Source of the DNA: Lishizhenia tianjinensis | GTDB lineage: Bacteria; Bacteroidota; Bacteroidia; Flavobacteriales_D; Crocinitomicaceae | Direction of reading: 5' to 3' | DNA: 64,000 nt | Assembly: GCA_943330745.2 (NCBI GenBank) | Contig: CALQIX020000011.1 | Span: forward strand, 1 to 64,000 | Shown: positions 16,982 through 25,025 of the stretch, one piece after another | Layout: each line of letters starts with the position of its first letter | Position numbering within the stretch: position 1 is the stretch's first letter | Translations under genes and position numbers: made by a program | Notes under the pieces: generated by a model | Databases searched by the model: none | Told to the model about the DNA's origin: nothing | Seen by the model: only the letters and a program-made list of their open reading frames with translations

Positions 16982-17620
16982 TCATTTCAATTTTTTAAAT
17001 TGAACGGCATAAAGAAGTTCAATATCCTCTTTGAGTTCTATTATTAGTGGATAAATATTTAGATGTAAATTTTCATCTATAATTAAATTTGCACCTAGTG
17101 GTGTAATATCACTTGTAATTTCATTTTCATTGTTTAATTGAAATTTAGACTTAAACACTTTTCCTCCTGACTTACCATAATCAATTACCAACTCCTTTCT
17201 CAAACTATCAATAGTAATTTTTACGCCATTATTTTCAGTATCCACCCAAGTGCCATAAATAGTTTCTTTAGGCAAACTCTTTGTCCTTCTTAACGTTTCA
17301 TTATATTGTCTGTTTTCAACCTGAACTTTAATACTTACAGCACCTACAAAAAGGACGATTACTAAAAGATTGAATAAATAAAATTTCAAGTACTTTTTTC
17401 TTAAATCGTTATATGCAAATACAATTATTCCGAAAAATAGAATGATGAGCCACCAGAATAACCATATAAAAACCCTGTAATATGCAAAAAAAGCCAGTGT
17501 AGAATAATTGTCAATTTTATCAATTAGTAAAGGGTAGCTCGTTAGAAAGCAAAGAACTAAAGTTGCAACAGATATAAAAACTCTTTTCCACATATTTGTA
17601 TTCTTAAACCGTTTTTTCAT
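16982..17620 (-). CDS. Membrane protein with C-terminal soluble domain
   Basis: A 212-residue protein with three transmembrane helices (about residues 12-30, 45-68 and 79-100) and a 110-residue extracytoplasmic beta-rich domain (ETIYGTWVDTENNGVKITID, lipocalin-like start; KFQLNNENEIT). The latter recalls small lipocalin-like domains. It lies last in a run of minus-strand genes starting at 19768. Confidence 0.5.
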   Translation of the reverse strand: MKKRFKNTNMWKRVFISVATLVLCFLTSYPLLIDKIDNYSTLAFFAYYRVFIWLFWWLIILFFGIIVFAYNDLRKKYLKFYLFNLLVIVLFVGAVSIKVQVENRQYNETLRRTKSLPKETIYGTWVDTENNGVKITIDSLRKELVIDYGKSGGKVFKSKFQLNNENEITSDITPLGANLIIDENLHLNIYPLIIELKEDIELLYAVQFKKLK

Positions 17621-17706
17621 AAAGCATTAGTGATTTTGAGATACTTTCGAAGATTTTGGATTTTTCTTAAATAGCCCCCTTTGTTTTGAACGCTTTTCAT
17701 TAATTA

Positions 17707-18153
17707 TCAATCATAAACGCTAATTCGTTCTAAACCGTATTTCTGATAATTGGTCTTATACTCTTTTATTTCATCGTATGTTTTTAAGCCTTTGATTATA
17801 ACGTTTGGTATAGTATTTACAGGTTCGCTGATTAAGCTTTCAGTAGCATATACAATTATATTATTATCTTTTCCAACTTTATAAAAAATTTCCGACGTAT
17901 AAAAAATATAATCGTTTGTTTTATCCGGTAACTTGTTATTTGATTGGGATACAACTATTTGTTCGTGATTTCCTGCAATACCCCAAACTTTCGCTCTTAT
18001 AAAAAGGGGGCTGCCTTCATTCCCCAAACGAATGCATCTCGTTTTTTCTTTCTCAGGGATAACTTCATCTTTGCCCCAATTAACATAATACCAAACAGCT
18101 CCAATAGGCAACAATAGTAATAATGACAAAACGATTTTTTTCATATTCTTCAT
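17707..18153 (-). CDS. Hypothetical anchored protein
   Basis: A 148-residue protein with an N-terminal signal/anchor (residues 5-24) and a soluble domain containing RCIRLGNEGSPLFIRAKVWG. Its ATG overlaps the stop codon of the upstream gene (ATGA at 18150-18153), so the two are translationally coupled. An in-frame second ATG (MKKIVLS) three codons later is also possible. Function unknown. Confidence 0.55.
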   Translation of the reverse strand: MKNMKKIVLSLLLLLPIGAVWYYVNWGKDEVIPEKEKTRCIRLGNEGSPLFIRAKVWGIAGNHEQIVVSQSNNKLPDKTNDYIFYTSEIFYKVGKDNNIIVYATESLISEPVNTIPNVIIKGLKTYDEIKEYKTNYQKYGLERISVYD

Positions 18154-18542
18154 TGATCTGGTTTGTTGAATTCATAGATGAACGTTCTCCCGATTCCAAT
18201 GCTAGGATGAATAACTCTAAATACTTGAATTAAATTAGTTTTTTCTTCAGCCAGGTTAATTTTATAACAAAACTCTATTTTTTCGCTATCAAATACTTCT
18301 CTTTCGTTTAAAATGCAAATCGTATAATTTTTTTGTTTCTCAAAGTTATAGGTTTCGTTTGTACTCGTCGTTTTTAAAAATGGGGGTATTTCAAAATAAA
18401 TGACATCCTGATTTTTAAACTCATCTTCAATATTCGAAATTGTCTTTGTAATGATTTCTTTTAACGCTATATTTTGTTCACCAGATTGACAGAATAAGTT
18501 AAAATGAAGGAGGAGAAATAAGATTGGTATATTTTTCTTCAT
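18150..18542 (-). CDS. Hypothetical secreted protein
   Basis: The start is placed at 18542, where MKKNIPILFLLLHFNLFCQ forms a signal peptide; the ORF stays open further upstream, but that part lacks any signal. The 130-residue product has a helix followed by strands, with no recognised motif. It overlaps the next gene by 4 bp. Confidence 0.55.
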   Translation of the reverse strand: MKKNIPILFLLLHFNLFCQSGEQNIALKEIITKTISNIEDEFKNQDVIYFEIPPFLKTTSTNETYNFEKQKNYTICILNEREVFDSEKIEFCYKINLAEEKTNLIQVFRVIHPSIGIGRTFIYEFNKPDQ

Positions 18543-18580
18543 TCTAATTCGTGTTTTCTCTTTTTGGGGTTTAAAAAAAA

Positions 18581-19246
18581 CTAAAATAACGTCGAAATAA
18601 ATACCAAGCAATTCTTTATGCAATAATCGGGCATTAATTTTTTTCCGTAGACAAATATGTAGGAACCTTTTATAGAGGAAACTTCCGTCATGTTATTGCT
18701 ATATTCAGTTGACTTTGTAATTAATTGTAACTTCTCGATTTTATTAAGAACTAGATTTGATTTACATTCAAAAATATTTTTTAGTTCAATTTGCTTGTTA
18801 TCGCTGCAAAATACATTTCCGTTTCCATCAAATACTCCTTTATCAAAAGCGCCTTTTATTCCAGCATAATCCAAAAAATCATTACTAATAGCAAAAACTG
18901 ATTTGTTTAGTATTTTGTAAAAATCAAATCCATCTGATACTTGTTCTTGAAAAATCAACTCAAATAATGAACTGTCTTCACAGATGTTATTAGTCAAGAT
19001 CTCTTTCATGAAGGAGCTTTTGAGTACACTATCTTTTAAAAAGAAATATTCATAATGCTCAATTTTTTCAGATTCAATAGTTGAATATTTTACTCTTTCA
19101 GTAAAAGTTTTTTTTTGTACTAAATAGCCTTCGGTTATAATCAAACGATTACTAGTTAGTTGACTGAAAGTAAAATTTATTGAAATTAAAAATGAAAAAA
19201 CAAATAAATTGTTTCTCGATCTAATTAGTGGTGTTATGAATTTCAT
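18581..19246 (-). CDS. Hypothetical secreted protein
   Basis: A 221-residue exported protein with a signal peptide ending in FTFSQ. The body is rich in beta strands and aromatic residues; two Cys near the C-terminus (PDYCIKNC) could pair. No family is recognised. It is the second gene of the run beginning at 19768. Confidence 0.5.
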   Translation of the reverse strand: MKFITPLIRSRNNLFVFSFLISINFTFSQLTSNRLIITEGYLVQKKTFTERVKYSTIESEKIEHYEYFFLKDSVLKSSFMKEILTNNICEDSSLFELIFQEQVSDGFDFYKILNKSVFAISNDFLDYAGIKGAFDKGVFDGNGNVFCSDNKQIELKNIFECKSNLVLNKIEKLQLITKSTEYSNNMTEVSSIKGSYIFVYGKKLMPDYCIKNCLVFISTLF

Positions 19247-19270
19247 ATAACTAGTTTAGTTGATTGTACG

Positions 19271-19768
19271 TCACCAAATTTCACCTTTGTTTTTCTCAAT
19301 GATTTTCTTCAAAAAGATTTCATCAGTTTGATAGTTTGGGGTGAAATTAAGTTTTATTGGTATATTTTTCTTGATACTATGCTCAATAAGTGGTTCAAGT
19401 TCTGATACTGAATCAAATAAAAATGATCTATTTGCAAAAAATAATGAATTGATTTTTTTTAGTGAAAAATGTAGGATAACATACGGTCTATTATAAGGCT
19501 CTTTCCGTTTTCTTACCTCGATTAGAATGATTTTTTGATAATCAAAACAGTATTTTTTAACTAAAAATTTAGGTCTGAAAATATAATTTTTACAGACAAT
19601 ATCTGCGTAGAATTCTATTTTTTTTGTCTTTAAACCTACAATTCCTATAATAACCCCCATGAAAATAGTGAAGTACAGATCAAAAGGGGATATAATCAAA
19701 ATAAAACCGTAGGTAAGTAGAAGTATTACAATCCAAAGATACCAGGGTTTTGATTCATAAATTTTCAT
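19271..19768 (-). CDS. Membrane protein with PH-like cytosolic domain
   Basis: A 165-residue protein: two adjacent transmembrane helices (residues 10-27 and 30-46) followed by a beta-rich part (KIEFYADIVCKNYIF, KILIEVRKRKEPYNRPYVIL) typical of small bacterial PH-like domain proteins. First gene of a five-gene minus-strand run ending at 16982. Confidence 0.5.
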   Translation of the reverse strand: MKIYESKPWYLWIVILLLTYGFILIISPFDLYFTIFMGVIIGIVGLKTKKIEFYADIVCKNYIFRPKFLVKKYCFDYQKIILIEVRKRKEPYNRPYVILHFSLKKINSLFFANRSFLFDSVSELEPLIEHSIKKNIPIKLNFTPNYQTDEIFLKKIIEKNKGEIW

Positions 19769-19822
19769 AGCTGGTTTTTATCCGTTATCTAGTCATAGTC
19801 ATAAAATTAACTAAAGATACTT

Positions 19823-20326
19823 TCACCATACTAAATCATCAATGATTTCCTCATTAAAAGTCCCATTCTCGTGAAATTTCAATACTTGGTACTTATGTTT
19901 TCGTTTATTCTTTGTCTGAATAGGTTTATGTATTTGATAAATAAATTGGTTGTTTTTTATCCAAATTGAAAATTTCTCGTTCGGACTATTTTGGGCTATT
20001 TCAATTATTGTTCTTTGGAAATCTAAAATCGTATCCATCTCAATATTAGCTTTTTTTAAATCTTTTAAAGTGAATTTTAGAAACGACAAATCATAATTCG
20101 AATTTGGAATGGAAAAATAAAATTTCCGGCTATTTGAATATCTTAATATCTTCAGTGGTACGCAATATTTGTTCTTTGAATATTCATTTTTAATTGAATA
20201 GCAGAAAATTTCTTTTTTGTTATTATAGACTTTATGCTGGAATCTTTGGTTATGGATATTACAAGACAACAAAATAAAACAAGCTGTTACCAAAGAAATA
20301 ATTGTTTTGATTTTACTATTTACCAT
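19823..20326 (-). CDS. Hypothetical lipoprotein, candidate orphan immunity-type gene
   Basis: ATG 20326 is chosen because it gives a lipoprotein signal ending in CFILLSC; the longer ORF runs back through the promoter repeat. The 167-residue product is basic and has no recognised domain. It lies downstream of promoter-repeat copy P1 and the RHS fragment. In the other two copies, the unit downstream of the repeat holds a toxin tail plus putative immunity gene, so this one may be the surviving immunity gene of a lost toxin tip; that is inference. Confidence 0.5.
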   Translation of the reverse strand: MVNSKIKTIISLVTACFILLSCNIHNQRFQHKVYNNKKEIFCYSIKNEYSKNKYCVPLKILRYSNSRKFYFSIPNSNYDLSFLKFTLKDLKKANIEMDTILDFQRTIIEIAQNSPNEKFSIWIKNNQFIYQIHKPIQTKNKRKHKYQVLKFHENGTFNEEIIDDLVW

Positions 20327-20382
20327 TCTCCCAAATTGTTTTTCGCTCTTTTCTTCAGTTGATAATTGATTCAATTTATCGA

Positions 20383-20489
20383 ACAAATATAAGTATAAAA
20401 ACGGGCTTTTGTTAAGGGTAAACATCCATTTTTATAAGGGTTTTTATGATTTTTTGGAAAACGCTGAAATTTATACAAAATGCAATAAC
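20383..20489 (-). repeat. Promoter-bearing repeat, copy P1
   Basis: About 105 bp shared with 21731-21834 and 23126-23208. On the minus strand it reads TTTTGTATAAATTTCAGCG, then AACCCTTATAAAAATGGATG, TTTACCC, AAAAGCCCGTTTTTATACTT and TATATTTG (20384-20391), which fits the Bacteroidota -7 box TAnnTTTG. It lies 57 bp upstream of the 20326 start. Confidence 0.7.
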
Positions 20490-20539
20490 AATAAGATGTT
20501 AGCGACTCATTTTCTTTCCAAAAGATTTTGAAGCCTTAC

Positions 20540-20728
20540 TTAATCGGTAAACTTCCCCGCGCCATTCAATACATCGTCTCTTTCCTTGCGATTAAAACCT
20601 CTTCGGTAGAAATCACTTTGAACAGACCTTCCATCAAGTTGCACCCCAAAAGATGAGTAATACGCAATGTTTCGTATAGGAACCCTCACGCTTGGAAATG
20701 AAAAATTTGTCTGTCTTTGAAGGTTCAA
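20540..20728 (-). pseudogene. RHS-repeat core fragment
   Basis: A 62-residue ORF beginning at TTG, with YYSSFGVQLDGRS, YRRGFNRKERDDVLNGAG and a stop shortly after. This matches the conserved Bacteroidota RHS-core end (YYPFGM-x-GRS ... YRYGFNGKE-DDE-KG-GN), which precedes the toxin tip. Everything before about residue 15 and after GAGKFTD is missing, so it is a broken fragment of a large RHS/YD-repeat protein. It provides the parent context for the toxin-tail and immunity remnants up to 23.1 kb. Confidence 0.8.
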
Positions 20729-20906
20729 AAAAGTGAGGTTTTAAGGTTTGATAAAATTAGTTTTTTTCGATAAATGGAAGGTTTTGTTCTGAGTTTTTAG
20801 GGGAAGAAGCAAGGCAAGGGATTTTGATTTAGTTTAAGCTACGTATAGATTTAAGTTAATTGGGAGTAGAAGCGTAAGGGTTAATTTGCTCAAAGTACAC
20901 CAAGTA

Positions 20907-21380
20907 TTAAATTTCATGAATCAACGTCATCTCAATTAATTTAATATTTGAAAAATCTGAAATTATTTTTTTTACTCTAGTATTTAAATTCCCACAATTA
21001 AGAAACCTAGTACCAATTTCAATCTCAATTATTTGCTTTAATAGAAGATTAGATAGATCCATTTTATATGCAAAAAAGTCTGACTTAAATAATTTAAATC
21101 CAACAGCATTCACTTTAAAGAGAGTTTTATCTCTTTTTATTTTTTTCATTTTTACTGAAAAATATGTTTGCTCATTGATGTCCTTTAATAATGGGATTTT
21201 TTCTTGTAATTCCTGTGTATGAACAAAATGAAAAGAAAATAATTTAATAATCGAATCACAACAAATCTTATATTCACATATCAAATTTATTTTATTCTGT
21301 GGGTCATAAATGAGCAATTTATTTTGCGCTGATAAATTATTCGTACTCAAAATAAGTATGCACAGGATGAAATATTTCAT
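20907..21380 (-). CDS. Putative immunity protein for a metzincin-like toxin tail
   Basis: A 157-residue exported protein with a signal peptide ending in NLSAQ. The body is helical at the end and holds two adjacent Cys (YKICCDSI). The start ATG (21380-21378) overlaps the TGA of the toxin remnant upstream (ATGA), the arrangement expected for a toxin and its immunity gene. The signal peptide suggests protection acting in the periplasm. No named immunity family is recognised. Confidence 0.5.
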   Translation of the reverse strand: MKYFILCILILSTNNLSAQNKLLIYDPQNKINLICEYKICCDSIIKLFSFHFVHTQELQEKIPLLKDINEQTYFSVKMKKIKRDKTLFKVNAVGFKLFKSDFFAYKMDLSNLLLKQIIEIEIGTRFLNCGNLNTRVKKIISDFSNIKLIEMTLIHEI

Positions 21381-21720
21381 TTTTCTAAATTTATATTTTT
21401 AATATTTTTCTTATCCCTCTCTTCTGTATTTCCCTGCGTAATTTCAATTTGATTAACCCACTTCGACAATACACCTTTGCTTTTATTTGAATTATTCGTT
21501 TTATTATGTTTTAACCCAAAATTATGAAAAGCCTCATGAACTGTTACTTTACCCTTTCTTTATTTTGGCGACCCTCCTTCATTATTCCGCAACCTGCAAC
21601 ATAATAAGAAGAATTCGGATTAAGGCTATGTTCATTGATTTGAATTACTCCTCTTCCAATTGCTTACATATCAGTTTCGTTATAATACATATCCAATTCT
21701 TGTAGATTGCCTAAAATGCG
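21377..21720 (-). pseudogene. Decayed metzincin-like toxin tail
   Basis: On the minus strand the reading GNLQELDMYYNETDM is stopped by TAA, then resumes as AIGRGVIQINEH and SSYYVAGCGIMKEG. After NKERVK a one-base frameshift leads to VTVHEAFHNFGLKHN and ends with TGA at 21377. HEAFHNFGLKH fits HExxHxxGxxH, the zinc-binding signature of metzincin metalloproteases. One nonsense codon and one frameshift make it inactive. It starts just after promoter-repeat P2 and overlaps the immunity-like gene by ATGA. Confidence 0.7.
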
Positions 21721-21730
21721 TTATATTTCT

Positions 21731-21834
21731 ACAAATATAAATATAAAAACGGGCTTTTTTTTGAGGGTAAACATCCATTTTTATAGGGGTGTTTATGGGT
21801 TTTTGGGAAACGCCAAAAAATTATGCAAAATGTC
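21731..21834 (-). repeat. Promoter-bearing repeat, copy P2
   Basis: Second copy, about 80% identical to P1 and P3 by eye. -7 box TATATTTG on the minus strand at 21732-21739. Downstream, GTAGAAATATAACGCATTTT and AGGCAATC are shared with P3, so the homology runs into the toxin-tail ORF. Confidence 0.7.
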
Positions 21835-22149
21835 ATTGACAAAGAAGCAGACAAAGTCTTTGACCAAATTCGCAACTATGAAAAAACAGGAGCCACGCAA
21901 CAACTCAGTTTTTGAAATCTTTAAACGAAAAGTACCTACAAACTACGTTGTGGGTACTATATGTTTTAGTGCGCTGTAATGATTGATTTCAGAGCGCGTA
22001 ATGAGAAGGACGAAGAAAATCATACCAGCATTTTGAAGCTTTTAAAATCGCAATGATTTTTGACAACGTAAATTTTGATTTTTTCATTTATATTGGTTTA
22101 TGGACATTATTTTTAAATTGTTAAGTTTTTAAGGAAGCTTTCGGGTTTA
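21835..22149. other. Gene-poor stretch
   Basis: No intact gene is seen in these 315 bp. On the plus strand a short open stretch (IDKEADKVFDQIRNYE...) looks protein-like but stops after about 30 codons; I could not identify it. It probably belongs to the same decayed neighbourhood. Confidence 0.3.
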
Positions 22150-22587
22150 TTATATTAGTTTTTGCTCACTAAAAAATCGCTCCATATCGTACTTAAATTT
22201 TTCTCTATTAAAATCCTTTATCTTCTTTGGTAAAGTATCTAAATTAGATAAGGATTTTAAAATTTCTTGAGCTAAAAGTTTTTTTGCTCCTTTTTCTGAT
22301 AGAGAATTAAATACTTTAAAATTTAACCAAATTTCATATTCAAAAACTCTATCAATAATTATCTTCTTATTTACAATTGTAATCTCTTTATAGGCTGTAT
22401 ATGACGGCTTTCTTCTTTTGTAAAAATTTTCAAATTCCTCCGCCATACAACAAATTCCCATTACAATTTTCTTTAAATCTCCGCCATAGTTTTTCTTAAT
22501 AAAAAACACCTTCAATTCTTTCTCAAGCCCTAAAATCAGTTCTGTATCGACACCCGTTGAGGTTTGTATCCCAAATCCAAATTCCAT
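22150..22587 (-). CDS. Putative immunity protein, Imm44-like (tentative)
   Basis: A 145-residue soluble protein without signal peptide. The layout (MEFGFGIQTSTG start, a central basic stretch with FYKRRKPSYT, a late strand EIWLNFKVF and a closing helix with ILKSLSNL) recalls the Imm44 family of polymorphic-toxin immunity proteins. It follows the DUF4844 gene by 13 bp on the same strand, in a toxin-tail context. It may be a second immunity gene of the unit. Confidence 0.5.
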   Translation of the reverse strand: MEFGFGIQTSTGVDTELILGLEKELKVFFIKKNYGGDLKKIVMGICCMAEEFENFYKRRKPSYTAYKEITIVNKKIIIDRVFEYEIWLNFKVFNSLSEKGAKKLLAQEILKSLSNLDTLPKKIKDFNREKFKYDMERFFSEQKLI

Positions 22588-22600
22588 CTTTTTATACTAA

Positions 22601-22954
22601 TTATATTTCAAAGCCATACAGCCATTTATTAATAATTCCTCTTGAACTCTCTATACCAATCACTTCCATAATTTGCTCAAGATATTGATACAAACGCTCT
22701 CTTTCCTCAGTGTCTAATTCTAAAGCATCAAATTCAGATAATGATTCAGCGATTGTACTTTGATATTCTTTATGGACTGCACATTGATTAATCAAACTAA
22801 TAAAATTATCAATTATTTTATTTACCAAACCTGTTAGAAGCCCTTTAAGTTCGGTATTTTCTAACCCAGGATAAAATATCGATATATCTTCATTAAACTT
22901 GGATTGCTCACGTAGTTTGATTAGATCTTGAACAACATCTTTTTTTTCTTTCAT
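22601..22954 (-). CDS. DUF4844-type immunity-like protein
   Basis: A 117-residue helical protein. It matches DUF4844 in the pattern YPGLEN near residue 28, YQSTIAESLSEFDALELDTE, ERERLYQYLEQIMEVIGI and the closing ESSRG-x-INKWLYGFEI (family ending LESSGGLLN-x-x-YGFDP). Such proteins are found downstream of RHS/toxin tails. Here the ATG overlaps the TAA of the toxin tail remnant (TAATG), supporting an immunity role. Cytosolic, as no signal is present. Confidence 0.7.
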   Translation of the reverse strand: MKEKKDVVQDLIKLREQSKFNEDISIFYPGLENTELKGLLTGLVNKIIDNFISLINQCAVHKEYQSTIAESLSEFDALELDTEERERLYQYLEQIMEVIGIESSRGIINKWLYGFEI

Positions 22955-23115
22955 TATCTAAAAATCTTATTTCCTGGTGGTAAGTGTCCGTTTTGAAGAA
23001 AGTAACTATATAATTTTTTTTTCTCCATTACTTTTATTTGAACCTGATTGCCAAAAAACTCGTTTTCTTGTTTTACACCCAATCCGTTAAGATCTAGTGG
23101 ATTGCCTGTAATGAG
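22954..23115 (-). pseudogene. Toxin-tail remnant upstream of the DUF4844 gene
   Basis: A 53-codon open stretch with no good start codon, opening after a TGA at 23116. It reads ITGNPLDLNGLGVKQENEFF and ends HLPPGNKIFR. GNPLDLNG looks like the junction that follows an RHS core, and the open frame ends exactly at the start of the immunity-type gene (TAATG). I read it as the C-terminal end of a lost polymorphic toxin; its activity cannot be told. Confidence 0.55.
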
Positions 23116-23125
23116 TCATATTTCT

Positions 23126-23208
23126 ACAAATATAAGTATAAAAATGAGCTTTTTTTAGGGGGTAAATACCCATTTTTATAGGGGTTTTTATGGTTTTTTG
23201 GAAAGCTC
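23126..23208 (-). repeat. Promoter-bearing repeat, copy P3
   Basis: Third copy: AACCATAAAAACCCCTATAA, AAATGGGTATTTACC, AAAGCTCATTTTTATACTTA and TATATTTG on the minus strand (box at 23127-23134), followed by the GTAGAAATATGACTCATTAC stretch shared with P2. Looser relatives lie upstream of the genes at 26071 (about 26115-26175) and 27900 (about 27903-27940). Confidence 0.7.
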
Positions 23209-23332
23209 TGTTAGTTAGTCTAATCCATGTATTTTATTCTCCACTTTACGTTTTTGTTTCAATACGAATTTCGTAATAAACATATTCCCTCATTTACTTA
23301 TTCATTTAGTTACATCCAAATCACCTGGTTTT

Positions 23333-23360
23333 TGTCACAATTATTTGTATTTTTGTGACA
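23333..23360 (+). promoter_or_regulatory. Promoter/operator of the AbiE-like pair
   Basis: TGTCACAA (23333-23340) and TTGTGACA (23353-23360) form a perfect 8-bp inverted repeat with 12 bp between. The right arm overlaps TATTTTTG (23348-23355), which fits the -7 box TAnnTTTG, and touches the start codon. AbiEi antitoxins are known to bind inverted repeats in their own promoter, so this fits autoregulation. If this box is used, the transcript has almost no leader. Confidence 0.6.
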
Positions 23361-23971
23361 TGAAAGACTCTATTAACAAGCAAATTGAAAAAATTATTCA
23401 TCAATCAAAAGAAGGTACTATTTTTTTGACTTCCGACTTCAAGGATATTGGGACAACAACTGCAATAAGAAAATCCTTATCAAGATTTGTTGAATTGAGA
23501 ATAATTGATCGAATGGGTAAAGGAATTTATGTTAAACCTAAACAGCACAAAATTTTTGGTAAAATACTTCCTTCTTTAGAAGAGGTCGCCTTAATCTTGG
23601 CAGAAAAGGAACATGTCAAAATAATGCCCACCGGACAATATGCATTGAATAAAGTTGGATTATCAAACCAAGTTCCGATGAAGTTAATTTTCTTAACGAA
23701 TGGAACCTTTAAAAAAATACAATTTGGAAAAACAGAATTGATATTTAAACCTACAACGAGCAAAAAATTAGCAATGATTGGTGAAATTACCAGTCTTTTA
23801 TTTTTAGGACTAGAAGAACTGGACTTGGAAAAATTGACAGCACCTGAAATGGAAAAAATAAACGATCTACTTGAAAAAGAAGACCCGGAAAAGTTAAAAC
23901 ACGATCTTCGCCTGACACCTTCAAGAGTAAGTGACTTCTTGAATAAATCATTTTTAAACTTAAAACTATGA
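23360..23971 (+). CDS. AbiEi-like antitoxin (DUF6088 family)
   Basis: A 203-residue protein starting at ATG 23360 (MKDSINKQIEKII); the upstream TTG extension would run through the operator. Residues 1-65 form a winged-helix part (FLTSDFKDIGTTTAIRKSLS, RIIDRMGKGIYVKP) and the rest the DUF6088/AbiEi antitoxin body (LPSLEEVALILAEKE, PTGQYALNKVGLSNQVP, IFKPTTSKKLA). It binds its promoter and counters the nucleotidyltransferase toxin encoded next door. The overlap with the toxin gene is 4 bp. Confidence 0.85.
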   Translation: MKDSINKQIEKIIHQSKEGTIFLTSDFKDIGTTTAIRKSLSRFVELRIIDRMGKGIYVKPKQHKIFGKILPSLEEVALILAEKEHVKIMPTGQYALNKVGLSNQVPMKLIFLTNGTFKKIQFGKTELIFKPTTSKKLAMIGEITSLLFLGLEELDLEKLTAPEMEKINDLLEKEDPEKLKHDLRLTPSRVSDFLNKSFLNLKL

Positions 23972-24984
23972 TTGGCTGGATAAAAAATTTAGACGAACAG
24001 GCTAGAAGAATTTCAATAACAGAAGCGTCAAGATTATCAGGAATAACCTCCAAGGCAATTGAAAAAGATTGGTGGGTGACACTTACTCTAAAAATCCTTT
24101 TTGAATCGAAATACGCCACCTATTTTGCATTTAAAGGCGGGACTTCCTTGAGTAAAGGATGGAGCATCATAAACCGGTTTTCAGAAGACATAGATATCGC
24201 ATTGGATTCGGATGCATTCGGAATTGGATTTAACGAACAACCGTCAAAGAATTTTGTGGAGCAACTGAGAAGGGCTGGATGTTCTTTTACAAGTAATGTA
24301 CTACTGAATGAATTAAAAAGTGATTTTGCTAAGTTTCAGATTACTCAAAACAATTTTTCAATTGAAGCTGAACAAGTTAAGAGTGATATGCCCGATACAG
24401 ATCCTCAGACAATCTACATAAATTATAAATCACTATTTGATCCAAATCCGTATTTACCGGATAGAGTAAAAATTGAATTTAGTGTCCGATCAAAAATAGA
24501 GCCTTATGAAATAAGGGAAATGAGTTCATTATTAAACGAGAATTTTCCCAATCCGATATATGAAGAGGGCTTCATAAAAGTTTTAACGATCAAACCAGAA
24601 CGAACGTTAATTGAAAAAATTCTTCTGCTACATGAGGAATATAATCGCAATGATATTTCTAAAATGAGAACCTATAGAATGTCTCGCCATTACTATGATC
24701 TGTATATGATTTATAGAAAATCTCCCTTTAGAGAAATACTTAAAAATATTGATTTTATTCAAGAAGTGATAAATCATAGGAGACTCTATTCAAGATTAAG
24801 AAACTTCAACTATAACTCACTTCAAATTGGTAAAATCTCTCTCATTCCTTCAATTGAAATGATTACAGCTCTGGAAAATGACTATCAGGAAATGAGCAAT
24901 GAAATGATTTATGGAGAAAAACCTACATTTCAAGAGATACTTCAAGTGATTAAAGAAATTGAAGATGCTTTTAATCAGAATTGA
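23968..24984 (+). CDS. AbiEii-like nucleotidyltransferase toxin
   Basis: A 338-residue protein of the AbiEii/AbiGii group. The nucleotidyltransferase signature is visible: FKGGTSLSKGW near residue 56, and FSEDIDIALD near residue 70 (the D-x-D pair). The later segment (KPERTLIEKILLLHEEYN, RHYYDLYMIY) contains the conserved K/E/K and DL-x-x-I residues. Family members block growth, in known cases by modifying tRNA, and the AbiE pair can act in phage defence. It is translationally coupled to the antitoxin (ATGA) and appears intact. Confidence 0.85.
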   Translation: MIGWIKNLDEQARRISITEASRLSGITSKAIEKDWWVTLTLKILFESKYATYFAFKGGTSLSKGWSIINRFSEDIDIALDSDAFGIGFNEQPSKNFVEQLRRAGCSFTSNVLLNELKSDFAKFQITQNNFSIEAEQVKSDMPDTDPQTIYINYKSLFDPNPYLPDRVKIEFSVRSKIEPYEIREMSSLLNENFPNPIYEEGFIKVLTIKPERTLIEKILLLHEEYNRNDISKMRTYRMSRHYYDLYMIYRKSPFREILKNIDFIQEVINHRRLYSRLRNFNYNSLQIGKISLIPSIEMITALENDYQEMSNEMIYGEKPTFQEILQVIKEIEDAFNQN

Positions 24985-25025
24985 TTGTCTAATCAGTTAG
25001 CTTATATTTCTTAATTATATCAGCT

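Noticed and set aside
21487..21979. Plus-strand ORFs of 72 and 90 residues
   Set aside because: They run across the metzincin remnant and promoter repeat P2 on the opposite strand and do not look like real proteins; only a ~30-codon stretch near 21840 has some protein character.
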